A stretch of 42,858 bases of DNA from JBBARC01 sp040400005 (GCA_040400005.1 JBBARC010000028.1:1-42858); one strand, 5' to 3'; shown: positions 16,689 through 25,234, counted from the first letter of the stretch. The notes: generated by a model not told the origin, from the letters alone. Made by a program: numbers and translations.

Positions 16689-17140
16689 CCGCGGCCCCGG
16701 TAAGGTGCAACACCCTGGTCGGGCAAAAACACATGCGCAGGCGGTGCGCCGGTTTGCCAGAAAACATCAATGGGGATACCGCCCCGCGGGTACCAGTAAG
16801 CGCCGATGCGCAACCAGCGCGGCGCCAGCAAATCCACCAGCCGGCGCGCGATCATCATGGTGCAGGCTTCGTGAAACGCCCCATGATTGCGAAAACTACC
16901 AAGGTAGAGTTTTAGCGATTTGCTTTCCACAATCCAGGCGCCGGGCACATAATCGATCACGATATGGGCGAAATCAGGCTGCCCAGTGATCGGGCAAAGG
17001 GAGGTAAATTCCGGTGCGGCAAAGCGCACCACGTAATCGGCGCTGGGATCGGGTGATGCCACACGTTCCAGCACGGCCGCCTCCGGCGATGCGGGCAGGG
17101 CGGTTTGGCGGCCTAGCTGGGATAGATCCCCGGTGGTCAT
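16685..17140 (-). CDS. queF: NADPH-dependent 7-cyano-7-deazaguanine reductase QueF
   Basis: QueF reduces the nitrile of preQ0 to the amine preQ1 in queuosine synthesis. The short 151-residue form is type I (single domain). Visible are the nucleophile Cys49 (FTSLCPITGQPDF), Asp56 and the QueF signature ESKSLKLYLGSFRNHGAFHE. Start and stop overlap tgt and the radical SAM gene by 4 bases each. Confidence 0.96.
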   Translation of the reverse strand: MTTGDLSQLGRQTALPASPEAAVLERVASPDPSADYVVRFAAPEFTSLCPITGQPDFAHIVIDYVPGAWIVESKSLKLYLGSFRNHGAFHEACTMMIARRLVDLLAPRWLRIGAYWYPRGGIPIDVFWQTGAPPAHVFLPDQGVAPYRGRG

Positions 17141-18258
17141 TCATCATCTCCGGCGCGCCAGGCATCGCGTAGCCCCTGCGCATGGCTGTGCAATACCCCG
17201 ACACGGATAGCATCGCCAAGCCCGCGCATCAGATCCTGGTAATAGGTGATATTATGCCAGGTCAGCAGCATCGGCCCGAGCATTTCATCGCAGCGGAACA
17301 GATGATGCACATAGGCGCGGGCATGGCGGGCACAGGCCGGGCAGCCGCAGGCGGGGTCGATCGGGCCGGCATCGGCGGCATGGCGGGCGTTGCGCATATT
17401 TAAAACGCCGCGGCTGGTATAAGCCCGCCCGGTGCGCCCGGCCCGCGTTGGCATCACGCAATCGAACATATCGATGCCGCGCATCACGGCGCCCACCAGA
17501 TCATCCGGTGTGCCCACCCCCATTAAATAGCGCGGCCGGCCGGCCGGCAAATGTGGAATGGTGACGTCGATCGTATCAAACATCGCCTGCTGGCCTTCGC
17601 CCACCGCAAGCCCGCCAATGGCGTAGCCGGGAAAATCCAAATCGGTCAGCCAGCCTGCCGATTCCGCCCGCAAATCGGGGTAGATGCCGCCCTGCACAAT
17701 GCCAAACAGCGCATACCCTTCACGCGCAACAAACGCCGCTTTGCTGCGCCCGGCCCAATCCATTGATAGCCGCATGGATGTTTCAGCCTGCTCGCGCGTT
17801 GCCGGAAACGGCGTGCATTCATCAAGCACCATGCTGATTGTGGCATCCAGGCTATGCTGGATGTTTATCGCGCGCTGCGGTGTCAGCCGGTGCACGCTGC
17901 CATCAAGATGCGATTTGAAGGTCACCCCATCGGCATCCAGCGTGCGCAGCTTGCCCAGCGACATCACCTGAAACCCGCCCGAATCGGTCAGGATAGGCCC
18001 CGGCCAATCGGCGAATTTATGTAAGCCCCCCAAGGCTTCCACCCGCTCCGCCCCAGGCCGCAGCATCAGATGGTAGGTGTTGCCCAGAATGATGCGCGCA
18101 CCGGTGGCGCGCACGGCATCGGCGGTCATCGCTTTTACCGTGCCGGCGGTGCCCACTGGCATAAACACCGGCGTTGGCACATCGCCGTGCGCGGTGCGCA
18201 AAATGCCCGCCCGAGCGGCGCCATCGGCGGCACCAAGTTCCCAGCCGAACACGGTCAT
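17137..18258 (-). CDS. tgt: tRNA-guanine transglycosylase Tgt
   Basis: Tgt exchanges G34 of tRNAs with GUN anticodons for preQ1. From ATG 18258 the product has 373 residues. The open frame extends 36 codons upstream, but that part lies within queA and has no family match, and ATG 18258 makes a 4-base overlap with the queA stop. Catalytic Asp92 is in TDSGGFQVMS, and the zinc site is CGCPACARHARAYVHHLF with the downstream HN of LTWHNITYY. Confidence 0.96.
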   Translation of the reverse strand: MTVFGWELGAADGAARAGILRTAHGDVPTPVFMPVGTAGTVKAMTADAVRATGARIILGNTYHLMLRPGAERVEALGGLHKFADWPGPILTDSGGFQVMSLGKLRTLDADGVTFKSHLDGSVHRLTPQRAINIQHSLDATISMVLDECTPFPATREQAETSMRLSMDWAGRSKAAFVAREGYALFGIVQGGIYPDLRAESAGWLTDLDFPGYAIGGLAVGEGQQAMFDTIDVTIPHLPAGRPRYLMGVGTPDDLVGAVMRGIDMFDCVMPTRAGRTGRAYTSRGVLNMRNARHAADAGPIDPACGCPACARHARAYVHHLFRCDEMLGPMLLTWHNITYYQDLMRGLGDAIRVGVLHSHAQGLRDAWRAGDDE

Positions 18259-19310
18259 GCGGTGCGGCTCAGCAAAGTGGCGTCGCCATACGAATAAAAC
18301 CGGTAGCCGCTGGCAATGGCGTGGGCGTAGGCGGCGCGCATGCGGCCGGTGCCGGCAAAGGCGCACACCAGCATAAACAGTGTCGATCGCGGCAAATGAA
18401 AATTGGTCAGTAACATATCCGCACTCAGCACTTTTTTCGGGGGGTGGATAAAAATCGCGGTGTCGCCGTCAAACGGGTGCACCAGCCCATCGGCGCCGGT
18501 CGCACTTTCCAGCAGCCGCAAGCTGGTAGTGCCGACTGCCACAATGCGGCCGCCGGCCGCGCGGGCGGCGTTAATACTGGCCGCGGTTGCCGCATTTATC
18601 ACGCCGCGTTCAGGGTGCATGCGGTGATCGGCTAAGTGATCTGCCCGCACCGGCAAAAACGTGCCGGCGCCGACGTGCAAGGTGACGGTCGCCCGGTTCA
18701 CCCCGCAGCTTGCCAGCTTTTCCAGCAAACCGGCGGTAAAATGCAAGCCCGCAGTCGGAGCTGCCACCGCCCCTTCGTGGGCTGCAAAAAACGTTTGGTA
18801 ATCGGCGGCATCCTGCGCTGTGGGTCCCTCGGCGCGGGTGATGTAGGGCGGCAACGCCAGGCGGCCGGCTTGGTCCAACGCGGTTCTGAACGCATCACCA
18901 GTGCAGTTAAACTTTAACCGCGCCGCACCATCGCCGGCATTTTCGACAACCTCGGCGGCAAAATCGCTGGCGCCATCAATGGTTAACCTGTTCCCCACGC
19001 GCACCCGTTTGGCATTGCGCAGCAGGGCAAACCAGGTGCCATCAGGCAGCGGCCGGTCCAGCGTGATGCCGATATGGGCGGCCCCGCGCCGCGCGCTCAG
19101 TTGCGCCGGGATCACTTTGGTGTCGTTCACCACCAGCATGTCACCCGACCGCAAAAGGCTGGGCAGATCCCGCATGGTGGCATCGGTTAGCTGACCGCCC
19201 ACCACCAGCAGCCGGGCGGCATCGCGCGGGCTGGCGGGGCTTTGGGCTACGTTGGCATCAGGCAGATCAAAATCGAAATCGGCGGTGCGCAGACTTAGTC
19301 CCACGGTCAT
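18255..19310 (-). CDS. queA: S-adenosylmethionine:tRNA ribosyltransferase-isomerase QueA
   Basis: QueA transfers the ribosyl part of SAM to preQ1-tRNA, giving epoxyqueuosine. The 351 residues and motifs (DFDFDLPDANVAQSP, MLVVNDTKVIPAQL, PTAGLHFTAGLLEKL, HVGAGTFLPVRADHLADHRMHPE, LLTNFHLPRSTLFMLVCAFAG) are typical. It overlaps the VOC gene and tgt by 4 bases each. Confidence 0.96.
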   Translation of the reverse strand: MTVGLSLRTADFDFDLPDANVAQSPASPRDAARLLVVGGQLTDATMRDLPSLLRSGDMLVVNDTKVIPAQLSARRGAAHIGITLDRPLPDGTWFALLRNAKRVRVGNRLTIDGASDFAAEVVENAGDGAARLKFNCTGDAFRTALDQAGRLALPPYITRAEGPTAQDAADYQTFFAAHEGAVAAPTAGLHFTAGLLEKLASCGVNRATVTLHVGAGTFLPVRADHLADHRMHPERGVINAATAASINAARAAGGRIVAVGTTSLRLLESATGADGLVHPFDGDTAIFIHPPKKVLSADMLLTNFHLPRSTLFMLVCAFAGTGRMRAAYAHAIASGYRFYSYGDATLLSRTA

Positions 19311-19699
19311 TCGAGGTAAGACGCGATCTCAATCACATTGCCGTCGGGGTCACGGCAGGTGACGCAGGTCACTGGGCCGAGTGCGCCGGTGCCGTGGGTC
19401 GGGCCGCGTTCGATCACCACGCCGCAACTGTGCAAATGGCCCACCACATCTTCCGGCCCCACAGCGGTAACAAAGCAAAAATCGGCACGTGCTGACTGCC
19501 GGTTGTGGGCCACGTTTTGCGCAAGGTTGGGCGCCTCGCGCAGATCGATCTTTTGGCCGCCAAAGCGCAGCGCGGTGCGGTTATCGGCGCCAAACGCATC
19601 GCGTTCCATGCCCAGCACGCGCTGATACCAGGCGGCTGCCAGTTCAATATCGCTGACGGTGAGTACCACATGATCGAGCCGGTCCACGGTAAAGCGCAT
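19307..19699 (-). CDS. VOC (glyoxalase/bleomycin-resistance) family protein
   Basis: This is a 130-residue single VOC-fold protein starting at ATG 19699 (MRFTVDRLDHVVLTVSD) with GGAG upstream. An in-frame upstream ATG at 19795 would place the start inside the preceding gene and is unlikely. Metal-ligand positions include His in LDHVVLTV and Glu in the last strand DPDGNVIEIASYLE. Close relatives are described as 'VOC family, virulence-type' dioxygenase-like proteins, but the substrate is unknown. It opens the queuosine run, 38 bp after the binding-protein gene and overlapping queA by 4 bases. Confidence 0.8.
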   Translation of the reverse strand: MRFTVDRLDHVVLTVSDIELAAAWYQRVLGMERDAFGADNRTALRFGGQKIDLREAPNLAQNVAHNRQSARADFCFVTAVGPEDVVGHLHSCGVVIERGPTHGTGALGPVTCVTCRDPDGNVIEIASYLE

Positions 19700-19737
19700 T
19701 GCCTGCTCCGTTAGGTTATGGCGCACATGGTCGCACC

Positions 19738-20781
19738 CTATTTGGCCAAAAAGGCGGCCAACCGCGCATCCAGCCGCGCACCATTGTCCTGCCAAAATCC
19801 AGCGTCCACGTCGAGTGCCTGGCGCCGGTTGATCGGGTTGCTTGGGCTTTCGGCGGCGTGCGGTCCCAGCAGATCGAGTGCCGCGGCAACCGATGGCCCT
19901 AGCCCGGTTGCCCGCGCAAATTCAACCTGGCGCACCGCATCAGTGGCGGAAACTACCGCCAGCCACGATAAATTGGCATTTGGCGCGGCGCGCGGCACCG
20001 CGAGCGAGATTGGGCCCATTAAGGCGCCGGCCCATTGCACGCCAAAAGCGGTGCGCCGGGTGGCCCGCAGCCCGGCAATACTGGCGGCAGGCGCTGCCGC
20101 AAGTGCCACTTTGCCCGATGCCAGTAACTGCGCGGGCTCGGTGGGTTTGACCCACCACACGATGTACGGGCGCAATTGTTCTAAGCGCCGAAAAGCGCGA
20201 TCGGTGCCATCGGGCGTTTTCAGCACCCGGTACACATCGCCGGGCGCCACGCCATCGGCCATTAAGGCTGCTTCCAGCGTTACCCGCGCATCCCGCGGCA
20301 AGCCCCGCCGGCCAGGGTAGCGCGCGACATCGAAAAAATCGCGCCAGCCCGGCACATTTGTCAGTTTGGCGGTATCCCAGGCCAGGATTGTGGCGGTCAG
20401 GGCAACCGCTATGCCGCAATCGCTGGCAGCGTTCGCCACAAACCGATCGTGCGGCAAGGGCCCCATTGGTGGTTTCGCCAGCACCCCGGCCCGGCAGGCA
20501 GTTTGTAGGGCGGCGCCATCCAGCAGGGCGAGATCCAAGGTTTTGCTATCGGCCAGTTTGGCAAGTTTGGCCGCATCACCATCCCAGCCAGTATCGGTAA
20601 GGGTAAGCCCGGCGGCACCGGCAAACGGGCTGAGCAACATTTTGCGCACCGCCGGCACCGCAAAACCAGCACTGGCGGCTAGGTGAAAGGGGGGTAGGGC
20701 CGCCGTTGCGGGGGCGGCGTTTGCCGCTGGCACCAAGGCCAGGACCGTTGCCAGCATTGACGTAAAATATTTGGTGATCAT
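19738..20781 (-). CDS. ABC transporter periplasmic binding protein (polyamine/iron type)
   Basis: This 347-residue exported protein has a signal peptide to about Ala22 and a type II periplasmic binding fold (WDGDAAKLAKLADSKTLDLALLDG, ATILAWDTAKLTNVPGWRDFFDVARYPGRRGLPRD). The layout is like PotD or ferric-iron binding proteins. Its start overlaps the ATPase gene by 4 bases. No permease gene is present next to the pair, so it needs one encoded elsewhere or is not a working importer. The ligand cannot be read from sequence. Confidence 0.8.
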   Translation of the reverse strand: MITKYFTSMLATVLALVPAANAAPATAALPPFHLAASAGFAVPAVRKMLLSPFAGAAGLTLTDTGWDGDAAKLAKLADSKTLDLALLDGAALQTACRAGVLAKPPMGPLPHDRFVANAASDCGIAVALTATILAWDTAKLTNVPGWRDFFDVARYPGRRGLPRDARVTLEAALMADGVAPGDVYRVLKTPDGTDRAFRRLEQLRPYIVWWVKPTEPAQLLASGKVALAAAPAASIAGLRATRRTAFGVQWAGALMGPISLAVPRAAPNANLSWLAVVSATDAVRQVEFARATGLGPSVAAALDLLGPHAAESPSNPINRRQALDVDAGFWQDNGARLDARLAAFLAK

Positions 20782-21860
20782 CCCGGAAACACCAGGGTAT
20801 GGTGCGGCTGCCAGGCGACGGCGGCAGCATTTCCCGGCTTAAAGCCGCGCATGCCGGCGGCGGCCGGGCGGCTGGCGACCAGTTCAGCGCCGGATCCAAT
20901 CAGCAGCCGCATCATGTTATGCTCCCCGCAAAACCGCGCCTCGATCACCGTTGCATCCACAGCACTTTCGCTCATTTCGGCCGCTGTGGTGGCGGCCACC
21001 GCCACCCGTTCGGGGCGAATAAACAGGCGGCAGCGCGCGCCCGCTTGGGCACCGCTATAGGCGGCGCCGTCCACTTCTGGCCCGCAATCGAGTTTTATGC
21101 GCACAGTATCGTCGTCCACATCCACAATAGTGCCGGCAAACCGGCTGCTTTGGCCGATCATCGCCGCCACCGCCGCGGTTTCCGGGCGGTTATAAAGGTC
21201 TTCGGGGGTGCCTGCCGCAATAATGCGCCCTTCGCGCAGCACCGCCAACCGATCGGCCAGCGCCAGGGCGGCCGCATCATCGCGGGTAACAATAAGTGTG
21301 GTGGCGCCCAGCACGCGGTGCAGCCGGGCGATGGCGCCCAGCATGGCGGCGCGGGCGTGGCCGTGCTGATCGGCACAGGGTTCATCCAGCAGCAAAACCC
21401 GCGGTTCGTGCACCGCCGCCCGCGCGAGTGCTGCGCGCTGCCATTCGCCGGCCGAGGCCTGGGCTGGCAGTAGCAGGGCGGCGGCCCCCAGCTCGGCCAG
21501 GTCGATGGCGGTATCGACCAGTTTTTCGCGCGCCAGCCGGGCAATGCCACGCAGTTTTAGGGGGAGTGCGATGTTTTCGCGTAAATTTAGGGTGGGGAAA
21601 AACGCATCGCCCTGCTGCACCACGCCAAAGCCGCGTTTATGGGCCGGCACATCATCCATCGGCGCCCGCCCCATGGTGACGGCGCCACGATAGCCACGAT
21701 CAAAACCAGCGATAATGTTGATCAGATTGGTTTTGCCGCTGCCGGCCGGGCCGAGGACGGCGGTGATTTGGCCTTCTTCCAGAGCCAGAGTGACGCCATC
21801 GAGTGCGCGCACGCGGCCAAAATGGCGCGAGATGCAGGTGATTTGTAACGCCGCGGCCAT
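20778..21860 (-). CDS. ABC transporter ATPase, PotA-like with TOBE domain, degenerate motifs
   Basis: The 360-residue protein has a nucleotide-binding domain (1 to about 235) and a C-terminal TOBE-type part. Walker A is GPAGSGKT (37-44) and Walker B is VLLLDEP. Several family positions differ: the signature is SAGEWQR rather than SGGQQQR, the D-loop SALD reads CADQ, and the switch histidine of VTHD is arginine (VTRDD). ATPase cycling may therefore be impaired or unusual. It is the first gene of the minus-strand run that continues into the queuosine genes, with GGAG 6 bases before ATG 21860. Confidence 0.82.
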   Translation of the reverse strand: MAAALQITCISRHFGRVRALDGVTLALEEGQITAVLGPAGSGKTNLINIIAGFDRGYRGAVTMGRAPMDDVPAHKRGFGVVQQGDAFFPTLNLRENIALPLKLRGIARLAREKLVDTAIDLAELGAAALLLPAQASAGEWQRAALARAAVHEPRVLLLDEPCADQHGHARAAMLGAIARLHRVLGATTLIVTRDDAAALALADRLAVLREGRIIAAGTPEDLYNRPETAAVAAMIGQSSRFAGTIVDVDDDTVRIKLDCGPEVDGAAYSGAQAGARCRLFIRPERVAVAATTAAEMSESAVDATVIEARFCGEHNMMRLLIGSGAELVASRPAAAGMRGFKPGNAAAVAWQPHHTLVFPG

Positions 21861-22215
21861 GGCTTACTCCGGTAGCGCGCCAGGGGGACTGGCGGGGCGA
21901 GGGGGCAGGCGGGGTTTGGTGCAAGCCTGTGGGGTATCATTAGGCGCTCAGGTCGCGCGCGGGCAACGGTTGGGGCGAAGGGGTGTGGGCAGTTTGAATT
22001 TTTGTTGGTGGCAGGGGCTGTGGTCGGGAGCAGAATGGCAGCTACCGGCATTTAGCAGCGGAGAACAGACGCCTATTGCGCACGCTCAACTGGGAGATAG
22101 TTTGCCACTTATTCAAATTGTCCTAAAGGTGGGAGCCAGCTTCGCCCATGCACGCCGCTTGTGCAAAAGACACCAATGGCGGTACGATTACCCGCTAGGA
22201 GCGTTTGGAGGTGAT
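21861..22215. other. Left flank of the accessory island
   Basis: These 355 bases separate the ABC ATPase gene from the DUF6932-like gene. Composition shifts from the GC-rich host style to lower GC at about 22000. The frame of the downstream gene is open through here, but its translation has no family likeness before ATG 22216. No repeat, integrase or tRNA edge is visible. Confidence 0.5.
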
Positions 22216-22791
22216 ATGGCAGTGATACCGGCATTTGGTCCGTCCGGCGTTTTACCGCCATACGTCGGAACTGACCCCGCCAATCGACCTTCGATGTCGC
22301 CCTATGGTGCAAGCATGACGGACATCGTGGACCGATTTGCGATATCGAGCGAGCGGATCGCGATTCTGCGGGGGCTTCTTGCGTATCGCGCGGCACTCGC
22401 GGGGATTGGTATTGTCAACGGTTCCCAATGGATCGACGGAAGTTTCGTCGAAGACTGCGAAACAATTTGGAATCGCCCGCCTTCAGATGTCGATATTGTA
22501 ACATTCGCCTATCGACCGCAGGCGGCTAGTGCGGGTCAAGATTGGGCGCAAGTGATCCACGCCAACTTAGACATCTTCGATCCAATGCGTGCGAAAGCTA
22601 TCTTTAAGTGCGACGCTTACTACATTGACCTTAACAAGGCGGCGCATCTCATGGTCTCGGATACGGCCTATTTTAACGGGCTATTTTCTCACCAGCGGAG
22701 CACACGCCTATGGAAGGGCATGATTTCCGTTAGTCTTTCTTCTGACGACGCTGCTGCGTGGCGAATGATAAGAGGGTCAGGTAATGCTTAA
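22216..22791 (+). CDS. DUF6932-like nucleotidyltransferase-fold protein
   Basis: The frame is open from 21715, but ATG 22216 has a perfect GGAGG five bases upstream and begins the family-like N-terminus (IPAFGPSGVLPPYVG). The 191-residue protein has the minimal nucleotidyltransferase pattern: Gly75-Ser76 (DGSFVED), then Asp91 and Asp93 (PPSDVDIVTF), with a possible third acid at Asp133 or Asp138 (KCDAYYIDLN). Such small nucleotidyltransferases occur in toxin-antitoxin and phage-defence loci. It overlaps the next gene by 8 bases. Low GC (28 of 60 bases at 22561-22620) suggests transfer. The role is inferred, not known. Confidence 0.75.
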   Translation: MAVIPAFGPSGVLPPYVGTDPANRPSMSPYGASMTDIVDRFAISSERIAILRGLLAYRAALAGIGIVNGSQWIDGSFVEDCETIWNRPPSDVDIVTFAYRPQAASAGQDWAQVIHANLDIFDPMRAKAIFKCDAYYIDLNKAAHLMVSDTAYFNGLFSHQRSTRLWKGMISVSLSSDDAAAWRMIRGSGNA

Positions 22792-23725
22792 GCGGCTCGA
22801 ACGTGATGCGACCAAGGCCGACCTCGCTGCTGTCGAGGCGCTGTTGGGTGACCGCACACCTGAAGAAGACCCTGTAGGGTATATGCAATTTTCAAGTCGG
22901 GTTCGTGATTTGACGCTGCGGCTTCAGGATATAGGCGATGGACCATCAACGAGCGCTGAGGTGGGGCTTTTCTTCGGTGGTCGCCCAGTGGTCGGATCAT
23001 ATGGCATCCAGGCGGAGTTTGGCGCGAAGGCTGTTGTCGAATTTCAGGCACTCGTTTCCAGCGCTTTTGCCGCAGCTGAAGGGCCGCTTGGTGCACGCGG
23101 TCCGGTACCCCAGCGTGACCGTACACAGCTTATGCTGACGGATATCGCGCGTGGCTCGTTCGGTTTTATCCTTCAACAATCGGACGATCCTCAACTCTTT
23201 GAAAGCCCCATGAAAGCGGTGTTAAGCAGCGCTATTGATCTCATCTTCCGCGTCGCTTCACCGGACCAGGAAACGTTCGAGAGCATCACGGAAGACGTCG
23301 ATAGCCGAGTGCTTGGCTCGCTCCGGTCATTCTTTAAAATACTTGATGAAGCGGGCGCAACGTTACGCATCGTGGAAGATCGACGGGAATTTACGCTACA
23401 CCGTGATGAAATTGGCCTTGCGCGGGAACGGACCGAAGATGCAATATACGACGAGAACGAAGGCGGTTTCACCGGTGCGATTTATGTTCTTCCGGTTGGT
23501 CGACGGTTTGAGCTTCACCCGGATGGCGGCAGCGATGCACTCAAAGGCGTGATAGCTCCTGATTGCCTTGCACAATTGACGGGTGGCGGAACGGAGGTTA
23601 TTCCCGGTATTATCGGAACCATACGATCGGTTCGTTTGCGGATTCGCGAGCTTAAATCTCGCGGCCAACAGCCGAAGAAAAGCTACACACTCCTTTCGGT
23701 TTTGGATGCCAGCCAGCAAGCGTAG
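22784..23725 (+). CDS. Hypothetical protein, partner of the DUF6932-like gene
   Basis: I do not recognise the family with confidence. The 313-residue soluble protein has no signal peptide or membrane segment. Notable stretches are VGLFFGGRPVVGSYGIQAEFGAKAVVEFQALV, GARGPVPQRDRTQLMLTDIARGSFGFIL and a C-terminal beta-rich end (GFTGAIYVLPVGRRFELHPDGG). The start overlaps the upstream gene by 8 bases, giving strict coupling and equal GC, so the two form a module. Acid- and arginine-rich composition fits a cytoplasmic effector or sensor, but no catalytic motif is evident. Confidence 0.7.
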   Translation: MLKRLERDATKADLAAVEALLGDRTPEEDPVGYMQFSSRVRDLTLRLQDIGDGPSTSAEVGLFFGGRPVVGSYGIQAEFGAKAVVEFQALVSSAFAAAEGPLGARGPVPQRDRTQLMLTDIARGSFGFILQQSDDPQLFESPMKAVLSSAIDLIFRVASPDQETFESITEDVDSRVLGSLRSFFKILDEAGATLRIVEDRREFTLHRDEIGLARERTEDAIYDENEGGFTGAIYVLPVGRRFELHPDGGSDALKGVIAPDCLAQLTGGGTEVIPGIIGTIRSVRLRIRELKSRGQQPKKSYTLLSVLDASQQA

Positions 23726-23787
23726 GGCGTCCTCCAGCACACCAATGCGAACTGACGCGGTAAATCATCCAGTTTTAATCATCACGA

Positions 23788-24333
23788 TCACCGCTGCCTC
23801 CGCCAAACTCCCCAATCAACCGCTTCAACCGCCCTAACCCCAACCGAGCCAGAAAAACCCCGATCCATAAACAATACCAAATTCGTAGACCTATGCCGCG
23901 CGCTGGGCACAAGCAAACCGTCAAACGCCAAAAAATGAGCGGCTGCCGCCAGCGCCTGAGTCGCGCTATAATCAAAGGACTCATACCGCAAAACATCAAC
24001 GCCAAGCGGGGCCAAACTCGCGATATCGGCGAAGCGCAGGCTGCTTTCGCGCACTGCGGTTAGCTGATAAATCTCGTGCTGCAGGCGGCTAGGCCATACC
24101 GGTTCAAGCGACAGCCGATACCCGATCTCAGCCAGGGCAGCTTCGCGTTCCAAACTTGTGTACAGCACCTCAACCGAACCACCCGGGCTCCAGCGCCCAT
24201 TGGCCGCTGAGCCGCGGGTCGCATCGTGACCTGCTCTGGTGATACGCCAGACAGAACTGTCGAACCGTGTCGGCGCCATAGCCTCCAAGGCATCGAGAAT
24301 AGCCCGCTCGTGCACCCGCCCATCACGCGCCAT
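23788..24333 (-). CDS. RES-domain toxin
   Basis: This 181-residue protein has the RES domain. Conserved positions are Arg30 (VWRITRAGHDATRGSAANGRWSP), a Tyr-Thr-Ser-x-Glu block (LYTSLEREAALAEI, residues 58-70) and Ser144/Ser149 (LLVPSARHRSTNLVLF). Known RES toxins (ParT, MbcT type) consume NAD+ by hydrolysis or phosphorolysis, or modify a metabolic enzyme. It lies 2 bp downstream of its Xre-type antitoxin. The toxin is full length, so the pair is probably active. Confidence 0.9.
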   Translation of the reverse strand: MARDGRVHERAILDALEAMAPTRFDSSVWRITRAGHDATRGSAANGRWSPGGSVEVLYTSLEREAALAEIGYRLSLEPVWPSRLQHEIYQLTAVRESSLRFADIASLAPLGVDVLRYESFDYSATQALAAAAHFLAFDGLLVPSARHRSTNLVLFMDRGFSGSVGVRAVEAVDWGVWRRQR

Positions 24334-24335
24334 GG

Positions 24336-24674
24336 TTATGTGTAAGTTCCCTCACTCAAGCTTTCGATCACCGACAGCACCTCATCGGCGCGCCTGGCAT
24401 GGATCAGATCGATCGCGCGCTCACCGTTAAGCAGGCGATGCCTGGAATAGAGCCACACACGGGTTTCCGCGGGGTCATATAATTCCGCAAGGCGATCGAC
24501 GATATAGCGAAGATCGGAAATCAGCAGTTGGGTTTTCGGATGGGGAAACGACGTGCCGGCCGTCCATCGCGACACGGTAGCCGGTGAAACGGCGGCGATA
24601 TTCGCAACGTCGCTGCCCTTAAGACCGCCACGCTGGCGAAGGTCATCGATCAGATTAGCGACTGCACTTGCCAT
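24336..24674 (-). CDS. Xre/MbcA/ParS-type antitoxin
   Basis: This 112-residue antitoxin of the RES-Xre system has an N-terminal helix-turn-helix (LKGSDVANIAAVSPATVSRWTAG) and a C-terminal toxin-binding domain (DRLAELYDPAETRVWLYSRHRLLNGERAIDLI...DEVLSVIESL, the Xre-MbcA-ParS pattern). GGGAG lies 7 bases before ATG 24674. Autorepression from the short upstream region is expected from the family; I see no obvious operator palindrome. Confidence 0.9.
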   Translation of the reverse strand: MASAVANLIDDLRQRGGLKGSDVANIAAVSPATVSRWTAGTSFPHPKTQLLISDLRYIVDRLAELYDPAETRVWLYSRHRLLNGERAIDLIHARRADEVLSVIESLSEGTYT

Positions 24675-25172
24675 CAGTAGTCTCCCATAACGGCACGAGT
24701 TTTTTGGCCGATGCCGTACCTCCGCGCGTCGGCTGCCCTAAACGGGCCGCCACGGCCGGCGTGCCCACCACGGCGGCACGCCGCAATCGCAGGTTTTGTC
24801 CGATCAAGCATGTGCACAGTGGCAGTCATGGCTGGGCTCCGGCGGGACTGGGGACAAAGGGGTGTTTAGCATTTTTCTTTCACAAAATCAATCTATGAAA
24901 TATAAATGCAAAGTTTCGTCATTTAAGCGCCGTGCTCGTGATCTTACCACGGTGGGTTTGTAGGGGGTGGGATCGGCTTTCAGCCCGCCAGAGCACGTTT
25001 ATCCGACCCGCCAGCAATCGGGCGTGCTTGGGCACGCGACGCGCGCAGCCGGCATGCTCCGTTCGCTGAAGGGCGCACCAGGGTCGCGGGATGCGCCAAT
25101 TTTGGCAACGCGGGCAGATGACTGTTCCGCGCTAACCCAAAAATTGTTGCGTTGGTGACTTGCGACGGCGGA
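24675..25172. other. Gene-free stretch with an AT-rich block
   Basis: About 570 bases lie between the antitoxin start and the next stop codon (25244). Only short open frames occur. An AT-rich block at about 24868-24925 contrasts with very GC-rich surroundings. Frames opposite the antitoxin promoter give arginine-rich translations with no recognised domain. No transposase, tRNA or CRISPR repeat is visible; it may be eroded mobile DNA. Confidence 0.5.
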
Positions 25173-25216
25173 TTAGTCTTCGGTTACCCGCCCGCGGGAT
25201 TTGTGGATAGTTGGGC

Positions 25217-25234
25217 CCCGGGTTTTCACCCGGG
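25217..25234 (-). terminator. GNRA-loop hairpin after the hypothetical gene
   Basis: On the minus strand CCCGGGT-GAAA-ACCCGGG forms a 7-bp stem closed by a GAAA tetraloop, 10 bp past the stop codon at 25244. There is no U-run, so this is a hairpin or REP-like element more than a classical intrinsic terminator. Confidence 0.55.

Noticed and set aside
18259..18366. 36-codon N-terminal extension of tgt
   Set aside because: Lies wholly inside queA and has no family counterpart; ATG 18258 gives the 4-base overlap seen throughout this run.
21715..22215. Longer form of the DUF6932-like gene from 21715
   Set aside because: The first 167 codons overlap the ABC ATPase gene antisense and lack family likeness; a perfect ribosome-binding site marks ATG 22216.
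24668..24898. 76-codon plus-strand frame opposite the antitoxin promoter
   Set aside because: No ribosome-binding site or family resemblance; both strands here are open by chance in GC-rich DNA.
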